From positions 1-8,378 of the forward strand of contig DBMN01000045.1 of NCBI GenBank assembly GCA_002298965.1: DNA of 8,378 nt. Reading direction: 5' to 3'. Positions 1-6,168 of this stretch are shown here, in pieces. The translations under genes were made by a program, and so were the position numbers. Position 1 is the first letter of the stretch; each line of letters begins with the position of its first letter. This DNA comes from Rhizobiales bacterium UBA697 (GTDB lineage Bacteria; Pseudomonadota; Alphaproteobacteria; Rhizobiales; Ancalomicrobiaceae). The notes under the pieces were generated by a model. That model searched no databases. It was not told the DNA's origin and was given only the letters and a program-made list of their open reading frames with translations.

Positions 1-23
1 GCGCCCTCCTCAGCATGAGGCGC
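1..23. repeat. Partial inverted copy of palindromic intergenic repeat
   Basis: Bases 6-23 are the reverse complement of bases 48-65 with one difference (position 12 against 59). The stretch therefore looks like the start of a second copy of the repeat at 48-94, placed in opposite orientation and cut by the window edge. It also contains its own small palindrome, CCTCA-GCA-TGAGG (8-20). Two inverted copies separated by 24 AT-rich bases resemble a REP doublet. The rest of the copy is outside the window, so identity as a full element is inferred. Confidence 0.5.
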
Positions 24-36
24 ATGTGATTGTTTC

Positions 37-93
37 AAAAATGAAAAGCGCCTCATGCCGAGGAGCGGGCCGAGGGCCCGCGTCTCGAAGCAT
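37..93 (-). terminator. Probable terminator of the hox-ubi operon
   Basis: In the minus-strand transcript the hairpin at 93-55, with a 7-bp GC core, is followed after seven bases by the T-rich run TTTTCATTTTT (47-37). This is the usual order for an intrinsic terminator, and the T-run lies only on the side that would stop transcription from ubiV. A larger alternative structure is possible, in which 48-65 pairs with 6-23 over 18 bp; its single A/C mismatch on the plus strand becomes a G-U pair in minus-strand RNA. The terminator role is inferred. Confidence 0.5.
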
Positions 94-94
94 C
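48..94. repeat. REP-like palindromic intergenic repeat
   Basis: This is an imperfect palindrome: ATGC (55-58) pairs with GCAT (90-93), CGAG (59-62) with CTCG (84-87), and GCGGGCC (65-71) with GGCCCGC (75-81) around the loop GAG. The general form, CCTCAT-n-GAGGAGC, then a GC hairpin, then GTCTCGAA, resembles dispersed intergenic repeats I recall from Bradyrhizobium, Rhodopseudomonas and relatives. That family assignment is from memory and not from a search. It lies 34 bp beyond the ubiV stop codon, a typical site for such elements. Confidence 0.55.
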
Positions 95-127
95 GCGCAC
101 CCGCGCACGGCGTCTCTGCCTGCCGGC

Positions 128-1057
128 TCACGCCCGCGCGGCACTCGTCGCCGTCGCCGGCCAGACGCCGCTCATCATCGGGGTGCCGAGCGGCACCTTC
201 AGTCCGGTCTCGCCGAGCCTGGCGCGGGCCTCCTCCGCCGAGATCCGGCCGTCGAGCCGGGCGCGGAAGACCGCCGCCACCGCGATCATGTCGCAGTCGT
301 GCGGCGAGAGGCGGAACGCCCCGACCCCCGCCGCGATCAGCCGCTCGCATTCGTCCAGCACGGCGACGCAGTCGCGCGACATGGTCTGGACGCCGTTGAT
401 CGAGAGGAACGCCTCGCCGTCGAGCGTGTCGACCTCGAGCCCGTCTGGATCCTTGTTGCAGACGAACTGGCAGCTGTCCTTGGCGAGCCCGTGGATGCGG
501 GCGTGATAGCAGCGCCCGGAGATCGCCAGCGGCAGACGGCCGAAGGCATGGACCTGGATCTCGACGCCGAGGCGATTGCCCTCCGCCGCCAGCCGCTCGA
601 TCGAGCTCATCGGCAGCTCGTAGGGCAGCGCCACCGACCACGCGCCGCGCCGAGCGAAGAAGCCGAGCGTGCCCTCGTCGTAGACGTTGACCAGCGGCGA
701 CACCGCGAAGCGCCGGCCCGGCCCGAGATGGGCGAGCGGCGTCATGTCGTTGATCTCGAACTCGACGCCGTCGAGGCCGGCGAGATCCTTCACCAGCTGG
801 CGTTCGCGCTTCAGCGTCGGCAGGGCGAGGGCGTCGACCACCACGGTCTTGCCGGCCCGCGTCAGCCGCTCGATGGCGTCGGGCAGCCGGTCGGCGAAGA
901 AGGGTTCGCGCTTGGAACAGACCACCTCGCCGACATGGACGCGGGTGACCTCCGCCTCGTCGGCGACGCGGGCGTAGAAGTCGGAGAGGCGATCCGCCGA
1001 CCAGTTGAACAGCACCGGCCCCATCACCAGTGCCGGGGACTTCGTCTCGGTCGTCAT
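128..1057 (-). CDS. ubiV: UbiV, O2-independent ubiquinone hydroxylation protein
   Basis: A 309-residue U32-family protein, close to the roughly 290 residues of E. coli UbiV (YhbV). UbiV forms a heterodimer with UbiU and is needed for the O2-independent hydroxylations of the ubiquinone ring; prephenate has been proposed as oxygen donor in E. coli. Visible family marks are GPVLFNW (13-19), GEVVCSKR (43-50), HAFGRLPLAISGRCYHAR (170-187) and NGVQTMS (221-227). Cys47, Cys183, Cys196 and Cys200 match in order and spacing the [4Fe-4S] ligands of E. coli UbiV (39, 180, 193, 197 as I recall them). The chosen ATG lies 5 nt after the ubiU stop. A GTG three codons upstream (1066) overlaps that stop as GTGA and is a possible alternative. 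No strong Shine-Dalgarno is visible, so translation is probably coupled to ubiU. This is the last gene of the operon. An older peptidase/collagenase U32 label would be misleading here. Confidence 0.93.
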   Translation of the reverse strand: MTTETKSPALVMGPVLFNWSADRLSDFYARVADEAEVTRVHVGEVVCSKREPFFADRLPDAIERLTRAGKTVVVDALALPTLKRERQLVKDLAGLDGVEFEINDMTPLAHLGPGRRFAVSPLVNVYDEGTLGFFARRGAWSVALPYELPMSSIERLAAEGNRLGVEIQVHAFGRLPLAISGRCYHARIHGLAKDSCQFVCNKDPDGLEVDTLDGEAFLSINGVQTMSRDCVAVLDECERLIAAGVGAFRLSPHDCDMIAVAAVFRARLDGRISAEEARARLGETGLKVPLGTPMMSGVWPATATSAARA

Positions 1058-1062
1058 CGCAT

Positions 1063-2064
1063 TCACCGCCAGGTCTTCTTGTAGGCGCCGGTCGTCGTCG
1101 TCTGGCCCTCGGCGAGACGCTTCGTCATGTCCGAGGCGATCGGCCGACCGGCCATGCAGTCGTCGACCGCCTTGCGGAAGGCCTGCACCACGGCCTGGGT
1201 ATAGGCGCGGCTGCGCTGCCGGCCCTCGATCTTGAAGGCGGTCACGCCCGCCTCGATCAGGCCGGGGATGAGGTTCGCCGCGTCGAGACTGACCGGATCC
1301 TCGAAGACGTGGCCGGAATAGTCGCCCGCGGTGAAGCGGCCCTTGCACAGTGTCGGATAGGGCGCCGCGACGCCCTTCGGCGTGCGGTCGATCGTGTAGT
1401 CGCCGAGCCGGGCGACCAGTTCGTCGCCCTCCTCGTGGTACTGGACGTGGCTCGGCGGCGAGCAGACGCCGGTCATGTTGGGCGACTTGCCGGTCGCATG
1501 GCTGGAGAGCGAGCACCGCCCCTCGGCCATGACGCAGAGCCCGCCGAAGACGAAGACCTCGGTCTCGCAGGCGATTTCGGCATTGATCGCCGCGATCTCC
1601 GGTACGGTCAGGATGCGCGGCAGCACCACCCGGCGGATGCCGAAGGTCTCGACCCAGAAGCGGATCGCGTCCGGGTTGGCGGCCGCCGCCTGCACCGAAA
1701 GATGACGGCGCAGGTTCGGGTGCTTCTCGGCGGTATGGGCGACGAGGCCGATGTCGGCGAGGATGACGGCGTCGGCGCCGGCCCCCTCGGCGCGGGCGAC
1801 CGCGTCGTGCCAGACCTTCGCCCCGCCGGCGCGCGGGAAGGTGTTGATGGCGACGAGCACCTTGGCGCCGCGGGCATGGGCGAACTTCACGCCGTCGATC
1901 AGCTCGCGCTCGTCGAAGTTCAGGCCGGGGAAGTTGCGGGCATTGGTCTCGTCGCGGAAACCGCAATAGACCGCGTCGGCGCCCGCCTCGACGGCGGTGC
2001 GCAGCGCGGCCGGCGTGCCGGCGGGACAGACGAGTTCGGGACGGACCTTCACGGGCGCGTTCAT
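1063..2064 (-). CDS. ubiU: UbiU, O2-independent ubiquinone hydroxylation protein
   Basis: A 333-residue U32-family protein, almost the same length as E. coli UbiU (YhbU, 331). It partners UbiV in O2-independent hydroxylation of ubiquinone precursors in the cytoplasm. The N-terminus carries ELVCPAGTPAAL (10-21) and GADAVYCGFRDETNARNFPG (28-47). The cluster-binding region runs from FGGLCVMAEGRCSLSS (173-188) to YPTLCKGR (236-243). Cys177, Cys184, Cys201 and Cys240 have spacings of 7, 17 and 39, identical to the four [4Fe-4S] cysteines of E. coli UbiU as I recall them. FKIEGRQRS (277-285) and the C-terminal GAYKKTWR are also typical. The ATG overlaps the ubiT stop as ATGA, which fixes the start and indicates translational coupling. 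All residues expected for a working protein are present. The function follows from the family; the specific role in this organism is inferred. Confidence 0.95.
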   Translation of the reverse strand: MNAPVKVRPELVCPAGTPAALRTAVEAGADAVYCGFRDETNARNFPGLNFDERELIDGVKFAHARGAKVLVAINTFPRAGGAKVWHDAVARAEGAGADAVILADIGLVAHTAEKHPNLRRHLSVQAAAANPDAIRFWVETFGIRRVVLPRILTVPEIAAINAEIACETEVFVFGGLCVMAEGRCSLSSHATGKSPNMTGVCSPPSHVQYHEEGDELVARLGDYTIDRTPKGVAAPYPTLCKGRFTAGDYSGHVFEDPVSLDAANLIPGLIEAGVTAFKIEGRQRSRAYTQAVVQAFRKAVDDCMAGRPIASDMTKRLAEGQTTTTGAYKKTWR

Positions 2065-2621
2065 GCCGGCGCCCCCGGTCGGCCGAGCGCCACGCCCGTC
2101 ACCTTCTCGGCCAGCGGCCGCACGGCGTCCAGCACCTGCGACACGTAGGAGGCGGCCGGACCGGTCATCGAGGCGATCTCGGCGGGAAGGTCGATCTCGG
2201 CGTCGTCGACGGCATTCCTCAGCGCCAGCACCGCCTCGGTGTCGCCCTCGATGACGATGTCGCGCGAGAAGAACAGCGCATCGCCGTCGAGCGCCCCGTG
2301 GACCATGCCGACGAGGGCGGCGAGCGGTCCGGCGATGCGGGCGTCGTGGTCGGCGTCGATGGTGCCGGCGGCATTGCGCTTCACCGCGTGGAGCTGCGGC
2401 CGGATCGCGTCGGGGGCGAGCAGGAAGCCGAAGGAGAGATCGGTCGGCTCGATCAGGAAGCGCTTGGAGGCGTAGTCGCCCAGTCGCGAGAAGAGAGACG
2501 GATGGCGATCGGTCAGCGAGGTGACGAATCGCTCGAGCGCCACGTCGAGCGGCAGGGTCGGCAATCGCCCGAGAATCCGGTCGATGAGCCTTGGAAAGCG
2601 CGGGATGAGCGTATCGGTCAT
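2061..2621 (-). CDS. ubiT: UbiT, SCP2-domain ubiquinone biosynthesis accessory protein
   Basis: A 186-residue protein with an SCP2 (sterol carrier protein 2) lipid-binding fold, similar in length to E. coli UbiT (YhbT, about 174). UbiT supports O2-independent ubiquinone synthesis, probably by binding the hydrophobic intermediates, in the way UbiJ does for the aerobic pathway. The best family mark is the stretch at 114-143, beginning DALFFSRDIVIEGDTEAVL, which closely matches the equivalent E. coli segment. An N-terminal helix rich in Leu/Pro (5-25) and FLIEPTDLSFGFLL (55-68) also fit. The same frame stays open upstream to 2804, but that part is Arg/Pro-rich, overlaps hoxW and resembles nothing, so the ATG at 2621 is preferred. 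No clear Shine-Dalgarno precedes it. The gene follows hoxW after 88 bp and overlaps ubiU by 4 nt. Confidence 0.9.
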   Translation of the reverse strand: MTDTLIPRFPRLIDRILGRLPTLPLDVALERFVTSLTDRHPSLFSRLGDYASKRFLIEPTDLSFGFLLAPDAIRPQLHAVKRNAAGTIDADHDARIAGPLAALVGMVHGALDGDALFFSRDIVIEGDTEAVLALRNAVDDAEIDLPAEIASMTGPAASYVSQVLDAVRPLAEKVTGVALGRPGAPA

Positions 2622-2658
2622 GATCGTGCCGGCATGATGGGGCCGCGCCGGAGGACGC

Positions 2659-2698
2659 GACGAACGGGGGAAGGTTTCACATTCACCCCCCGCCCGTC
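2659..2698 (-). other. Strong RNA hairpin between hoxW and ubiT
   Basis: In minus-strand RNA, bases 2698-2687 pair with 2670-2659 over 12 bp with no mismatch, including two G-U pairs, around a 16-base loop (2686-2671). On the plus strand the same two positions would be A/C mismatches, so the fold favours the operon transcript. No U-tract follows, so it is not a standard intrinsic terminator. It could mark an mRNA processing or stabilising site between the hydrogenase and quinone segments, or cause partial termination. The pairing is seen directly; the function is inferred. Confidence 0.45.
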
Positions 2699-2699
2699 C

Positions 2700-2713
2700 T
2701 TGCGGTCGATCAA
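2700..2713. promoter_or_regulatory. FixK/FNR-type binding site upstream of ubiT
   Basis: The 14-mer TTGCGGTCGATCAA fits exactly the rhizobial FixK pattern TTG(A/C)-N6-(T/G)CAA; one half (ATCAA) is a perfect FNR half-site. It overlaps the hoxW stop codon, and its centre is about 85 bp before the ubiT start. An activator at -41.5 would place a transcript start near 2665, giving a leader of about 44 nt. No good -10 hexamer is visible. The site suggests that ubiTUV may have its own low-oxygen-induced promoter inside the operon. Confidence 0.5.
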
Positions 2714-3381
2714 TCCTTCGTCGCATGCCGCCCGGCGGTGGCCTCGCGCCACGCCGCGACGTCCGGTTCTTCCAGGAGCGGACGCAGGAAGTCCCAAGCC
2801 GCATCGAGCCGGGTCAGCGCCGCCTCGCCCATGTCGGTGCCGAGCGCGAACTGCTCGCCGCGGATGCCCATCACGAAGGAGGGCGGCGGCGTGCGTTCGA
2901 TGACGCGCGAATAGACGTCGAGCACCGCCTCCGGCGCCATGGCGTGGGAGGTGTGGGTCAGCCCCTCGCGCGGGCCGATCTCCTCGAAGGAGAAGGGATC
3001 CGGCGCGATCAGGCTGGCATCGACGAAGAGGGCGATGTCCGCCCCCGTCAGGTCGAGCGCGTGTTCGAGCTGGAGCTGGAAGTCCTCGTGCGCGGTGACG
3101 TGGTCGAGGCCGAGCGCCTCGACCCGCTCGACGAGAGCCGGTCCGAGCCCGTCGTCGCCACGCGACGCGTTGCCCCATCCGAGCACGACGATGCGTGGTC
3201 GGGCGGGGCGTTCGGGCTCGGCCGCTCCCCCGGAGCCGTCCGTCGGGACGGCCCCCGTGGCCTTGGCGGATCGTCCGCCGAAGCCGAAGGGAGCGGCGTC
3301 GGCGCCGCCCCCGATCTCGTTCGATCCTTCGCTCGGGCGCGTCTCCGCGCCGTCGCTCTCTTCCGTCGTGTCTTCGCTCAC
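2710..3381 (-). CDS. hoxW: [NiFe] hydrogenase maturation endopeptidase (HoxW/HyaD type)
   Basis: A 223-residue member of the A31 hydrogenase-specific endopeptidases, which remove the C-terminal tail of the large subunit after Ni insertion. The catalytic domain starts near residue 62: RIVVLGWGNASRGDDGLGP (63-81), FVDAS (119-123) and THTSHAMAPEAVLDVY (142-157). Asp77, Asp121 and His146 occupy the positions of the three Ni-sensing residues of HybD (Glu16, Asp62, His93). GIRGEQF (172-178) is also typical. The gene starts with GTG overlapping the hoxH stop as GTGA, so it is coupled to its substrate gene. The odd part is the N-terminal 60 residues: acidic, then Gly/Ala/Pro-rich, low in complexity and absent from ordinary family members of about 150-170 residues. 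I see no plausible start codon at the domain border. The substrate is inferred to be HoxH from the neighbourhood. Confidence 0.9.
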   Translation of the reverse strand: MSEDTTEESDGAETRPSEGSNEIGGGADAAPFGFGGRSAKATGAVPTDGSGGAAEPERPARPRIVVLGWGNASRGDDGLGPALVERVEALGLDHVTAHEDFQLQLEHALDLTGADIALFVDASLIAPDPFSFEEIGPREGLTHTSHAMAPEAVLDVYSRVIERTPPPSFVMGIRGEQFALGTDMGEAALTRLDAAWDFLRPLLEEPDVAAWREATAGRHATKD

Positions 3382-4856
3382 GCGATCCCCGCCATGTTGC
3401 GGCGGGCACGATGCACCAGAGCGCCGCTCGCGTCGACCAGATCGACTTCCAGCGGCATCTGGCCGAGCGCGTGCGTGGCGCAGCTCAGGCAGGGGTCATA
3501 GGCGCGGATCGCCACTTCGATGTGGTTGAGCAGCCCCTCGGTGACCTCGCGGCCGTCGAGATACTGGCTCGCCACCGAGCGGATCGCCTCGTTCATCGCC
3601 TGATTGTTGTTGGTGGTCGAGACGATGAGATTGCAGAAGGTGACCTGATCGTCCTCGTTCACCCGGTAGTGGTGGAAGAGGGTGCCGCGCGGCGCCTCGA
3701 TGACGCCGACCGCCTCGCCGCGCCGATCGCCCTTGTCGGCCATCAGGTCGGTGCCGAGGATCTCCGGATCGTCGAGCAGATCGCGGATCATCTCGCAGGC
3801 GTTCAGGACCTCGATCAGACGGGCCCAGTGATAGAACAGCGTGCCCATCACCGGCTTGCCGTTGCCGAGCTGCATCATCTTCTTGCGCTCGATCTCCGAG
3901 AGCGGCGTCGACATGCGGCTCGCCGACTGGACGCGGGCGAGCGGGCCGACCTTGTACCAGCCGTTCTCCGCCCCGAGCGAGCGGATGTGCGGGAACTTCA
4001 TGTAGGACCAGGTCTTGGCCTCTTCCTCGAGCACCTGGTCGTAGCCGGCGTAGTCGACGTGGTCGAAGATGGTGTCGCCGTCGGCGGTCACCGCGCGCAG
4101 GCCGCCGTGGTAGTAGTCGAGCGTGCCGTCGGCATCGACCATGCCCATCATGTTCGAGCGGAACTCGCCGAACGTGTTGTAGAACTCGGGCTTGGTGCGA
4201 TGGAGCGAGGCGACCATGTGGACCGCGCCCAGCGACCATTCGATCATCTGGTCGATGTCCTTGCGCATCTCGTCGCGCTCGGCCCGCGTCAGCGCCTTGT
4301 TCATGCCGCCGGGGATGGCGCCGGTGCCGTGGATGCGCTTGCCGGCGGTCATGCGGATGACTTCCTGACCGTACTTGCGCAGCAGCACGCCCTGCTTGGC
4401 GATCTCGGGGAAGTCGAGCGCCACGCCGACGATGTTGCGCCGCGTCGGCTCGCTGTCGAAGCCGAGCAGCAGGTCGGGCGAGGCGAGGTGGAAGAAGTGG
4501 ACGGCGTGGCTCTGCACCATCTGCCCGTAGTGCATCAGCCGGCGCAGCTTCTCGGCGGTCGAGGGCAGCGCGCCGTACCCGGCGATCAGGTCCATCGCCT
4601 TGACGGCGGCGAGATGGTGGGAGACCGGGCAGATGCCGCAGAGCCGCTGCACGGTGACCGGCACTTCCCAGAAGGGACGCCCTTCGATGAAGACCTCGAA
4701 GCCGCGGAACTCGACGATGTGGAGCCGCACCTGATGGATGCGATTGGCGTCGTCGAGCAGCAGCGTCACCTTGCCGTGACCCTCGACGCGGGTCACGGGG
4801 TCGATGGCGATGCGCTTCAGCTTCTGAGGATTGGCGGCAGTTTCCAGACGGGACAT
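3378..4856 (-). CDS. hoxH: NAD-coupled [NiFe] hydrogenase large subunit HoxH
   Basis: The 492-residue catalytic subunit of a group 3d bidirectional hydrogenase; the Ralstonia/Cupriavidus HoxH is 488. It holds the NiFe(CN)2CO site that splits or forms H2. N-terminal DPVTRVEGHGKV (19-30) is typical of large subunits. The proximal ligand motif is RLCGICPVSHHLA (71-83; Cys73 and Cys76), and the distal one is DPCLSCATH (454-462; Cys456 and Cys459). By analogy with HoxH, cleavage is expected after His462, removing a 30-residue tail that begins ALGQMPL. The ATG is preceded by GAGGAG, which overlaps the hoxY stop 13 nt upstream; hoxW overlaps the 3' end by 4 nt. No key residue is missing, so the enzyme should be active if the Hyp maturation system, not seen here, is present elsewhere. 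Confidence 0.97.
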   Translation of the reverse strand: MSRLETAANPQKLKRIAIDPVTRVEGHGKVTLLLDDANRIHQVRLHIVEFRGFEVFIEGRPFWEVPVTVQRLCGICPVSHHLAAVKAMDLIAGYGALPSTAEKLRRLMHYGQMVQSHAVHFFHLASPDLLLGFDSEPTRRNIVGVALDFPEIAKQGVLLRKYGQEVIRMTAGKRIHGTGAIPGGMNKALTRAERDEMRKDIDQMIEWSLGAVHMVASLHRTKPEFYNTFGEFRSNMMGMVDADGTLDYYHGGLRAVTADGDTIFDHVDYAGYDQVLEEEAKTWSYMKFPHIRSLGAENGWYKVGPLARVQSASRMSTPLSEIERKKMMQLGNGKPVMGTLFYHWARLIEVLNACEMIRDLLDDPEILGTDLMADKGDRRGEAVGVIEAPRGTLFHHYRVNEDDQVTFCNLIVSTTNNNQAMNEAIRSVASQYLDGREVTEGLLNHIEVAIRAYDPCLSCATHALGQMPLEVDLVDASGALVHRARRNMAGIA

Positions 4857-4869
4857 GGGTCGGCTCTCC

Positions 4870-5433
4870 TCAATCGAAGCGCAGCATCGGGTGCTCGAGG
4901 CGCGGAATGCGGCCGTCGATGAGATCGGTCAGATACTTCCAGATGGCGTCGCCTGACGGCGGGCAGCCCGGGATGAAGTAGTCGACGCGGACCACCTCGT
5001 TGATCGGGTGGACCTTGTCGAGCAGCAGCGGCAGTTCCGGATCGTTCGGCACCGTGCCCATGCCGTTGCCGGCCCGATCGGAATAGACGCGGCTCAGGCA
5101 CTCGCCGACGTCGAGGTGGTTGCGCTGCGCCGGCAGGCCGCCGTTGACCGCGCAGGCGCCGAGCGCCACCAGGACCCTGGCGTTGGCCCGCAGCTCGCGC
5201 AGCACGTGGACGTTCTCGGCATTGGCGACGCCGCCCTCGACGATGGCGATGTCGACCGGGCCGCAGTGCTTGATGTCGGTGATCGGCGAGCGATCGAACT
5301 CGGCGATCTCGGCGAGCGCCAGCAGGCGTTCGTCGATGTCGAGCAGCGACATGTGGCAGCCGAAACAGCCCGACAGCGAGGTCGTGGCGATCCGGACCTT
5401 GGTCTTGCGGACGGTGGGGGGGACATGGAACAT
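4870..5433 (-). CDS. hoxY: NAD-coupled [NiFe] hydrogenase small subunit HoxY
   Basis: The 187-residue small subunit, which carries the [4Fe-4S] cluster next to the NiFe site and passes electrons to HoxU. Its length is like that of cyanobacterial HoxY (about 180). The motifs are SGCFGCHMSLLDID (21-34), GACAVNGG (92-99) and IPGCPPSGDAIW (154-165). The four cluster ligands are Cys23, Cys26, Cys94 and Cys157; Cys57 and Cys112 are extra. There is no twin-arginine signal and no additional C-terminal cluster domain, in keeping with a soluble cytoplasmic enzyme. The ATG at 5433 lies 5 nt after the hoxU stop, with GAGGAGG just before that stop as ribosome site. The frame remains open upstream to 6018, but that part is a shadow of hoxU. 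Confidence 0.96.
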   Translation of the reverse strand: MFHVPPTVRKTKVRIATTSLSGCFGCHMSLLDIDERLLALAEIAEFDRSPITDIKHCGPVDIAIVEGGVANAENVHVLRELRANARVLVALGACAVNGGLPAQRNHLDVGECLSRVYSDRAGNGMGTVPNDPELPLLLDKVHPINEVVRVDYFIPGCPPSGDAIWKYLTDLIDGRIPRLEHPMLRFD

Positions 5434-5438
5434 TGGAC

Positions 5439-6158
5439 TCACGCCTCCTCGGTGGCCCGCTTCTCGGCCTGGGTGGAAATCGCGTCGACGTCGTAGATGC
5501 GTTCGCCGATCGGAACGGCGAAGCCGACCCGCTTGGGCAGGATCGCGCCGACCGGGCAGACGCTCGCCGCCTTGTCGCCGAGCGCGAAGTCGGTGTCGCC
5601 GAGCTTGCCGGTCGGCGAATTGATCACGATGTGGCTCTCGGTGCCGCGGCCGGCGAGGGCGAAGACGTCCTTGCCGTCGATGTCGCGCGAGGCACGCACG
5701 CACAGCTCGCACATGATGCAGCGGTTGAAGTCGATCACCACGTCCGGGTGCGAGGCGTCGAGCCCGCGCGCCGGATAGAAGTGCTCGTAGTGCGGCGTCA
5801 GCATTTCCAGGTCGTAGGCCAGCGCCTGGAGCTTGCAGTTGCCGCTCTTCTCGCAGCCGGGGCAGAAGTGGTTGCCCTCGACGAAGAGCATCTGCAGCAG
5901 CACGCGGCGATTGCCGTTGAGCTCGGGCGTGTTGGAGGCCACTTCCTGGCCCGGCATCGCCTTGACGGTGCAGGCCGAGACGAAACGGCCGTTGACCTTG
6001 ACGGTGCAGAGCTTGCACGAGCCGTGCGGCTTGAACTCGGGGTGATGGCAGAGATTGGGGATGAAGTGCCCCGCCTTCAGCGCCGCCTCGAGAATGGACT
6101 GTCCCCGCTCCAACGGAACCGGACGGCCGTCGAGGAGGAAGGTTTCGTAGTCGCTCAT
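5439..6158 (-). CDS. hoxU: Hydrogenase diaphorase subunit HoxU (NuoG-like, Fe-S)
   Basis: A 239-residue electron-transfer subunit related to the N-terminal part of NuoG; it wires HoxHY to HoxF. A [2Fe-2S] ferredoxin-like domain has Cys37, Cys48, Cys51 and Cys63 (NLCHHP, GSCKLC and SACTV). A second site, EGNHFCPGCEKSGNC (94-108), supplies His97, Cys99, Cys102 and Cys108 for a [4Fe-4S] cluster. A third has CIMCELC (147-153) plus Cys201 in CPVGAI, for another [4Fe-4S] cluster. This is the ligand set expected of HoxU and of the matching part of complex I, and the length agrees with the family (about 235-240). The start ATG follows UGAGGAGGG, in which the hoxF stop is part of the ribosome site, suggesting coupling. 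It is not a complex I gene, because nuoG is much longer and a hydrogenase follows. Confidence 0.96.
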   Translation of the reverse strand: MSDYETFLLDGRPVPLERGQSILEAALKAGHFIPNLCHHPEFKPHGSCKLCTVKVNGRFVSACTVKAMPGQEVASNTPELNGNRRVLLQMLFVEGNHFCPGCEKSGNCKLQALAYDLEMLTPHYEHFYPARGLDASHPDVVIDFNRCIMCELCVRASRDIDGKDVFALAGRGTESHIVINSPTGKLGDTDFALGDKAASVCPVGAILPKRVGFAVPIGERIYDVDAISTQAEKRATEEA

Positions 6159-6168
6159 CGTTCCCTCC

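Noticed and set aside
26..1084. Long plus-strand open frame opposite ubiV
   Set aside because: Its translation is Arg/Pro/Asp-rich with no family resemblance, while the minus strand encodes UbiV with all cluster cysteines. It is a by-product of high GC.
128..1966. One long minus-strand protein covering ubiV and most of ubiU
   Set aside because: The first half is an out-of-frame reading of ubiU. Real homology starts only at the ATG at 1057.
128..2064. U32 peptidase/collagenase function for the two U32 proteins
   Set aside because: Both have the exact [4Fe-4S] cysteine spacing of UbiU and UbiV and sit beside ubiT, so the quinone role is far more likely than proteolysis.
1030..2148. Plus-strand open frame opposite ubiU
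   Set aside because: Antisense shadow of a clearly conserved gene; no ribosome site and no motifs.
2622..2804. N-terminal extension of ubiT into hoxW
   Set aside because: The extra 61 residues are Arg/Pro-rich, overlap hoxW and match nothing; UbiT homologues begin near the ATG at 2621.
3195..4922. 575-codon plus-strand open frame opposite hoxH
   Set aside because: Composition is typical of antisense frames in GC-rich DNA, and hoxH on the other strand carries both NiFe ligand motifs.
5434..6018. N-terminal extension of hoxY over hoxU
   Set aside because: The residues before the ATG at 5433 are an out-of-frame reading of hoxU. HoxY is normally about 180-210 residues.
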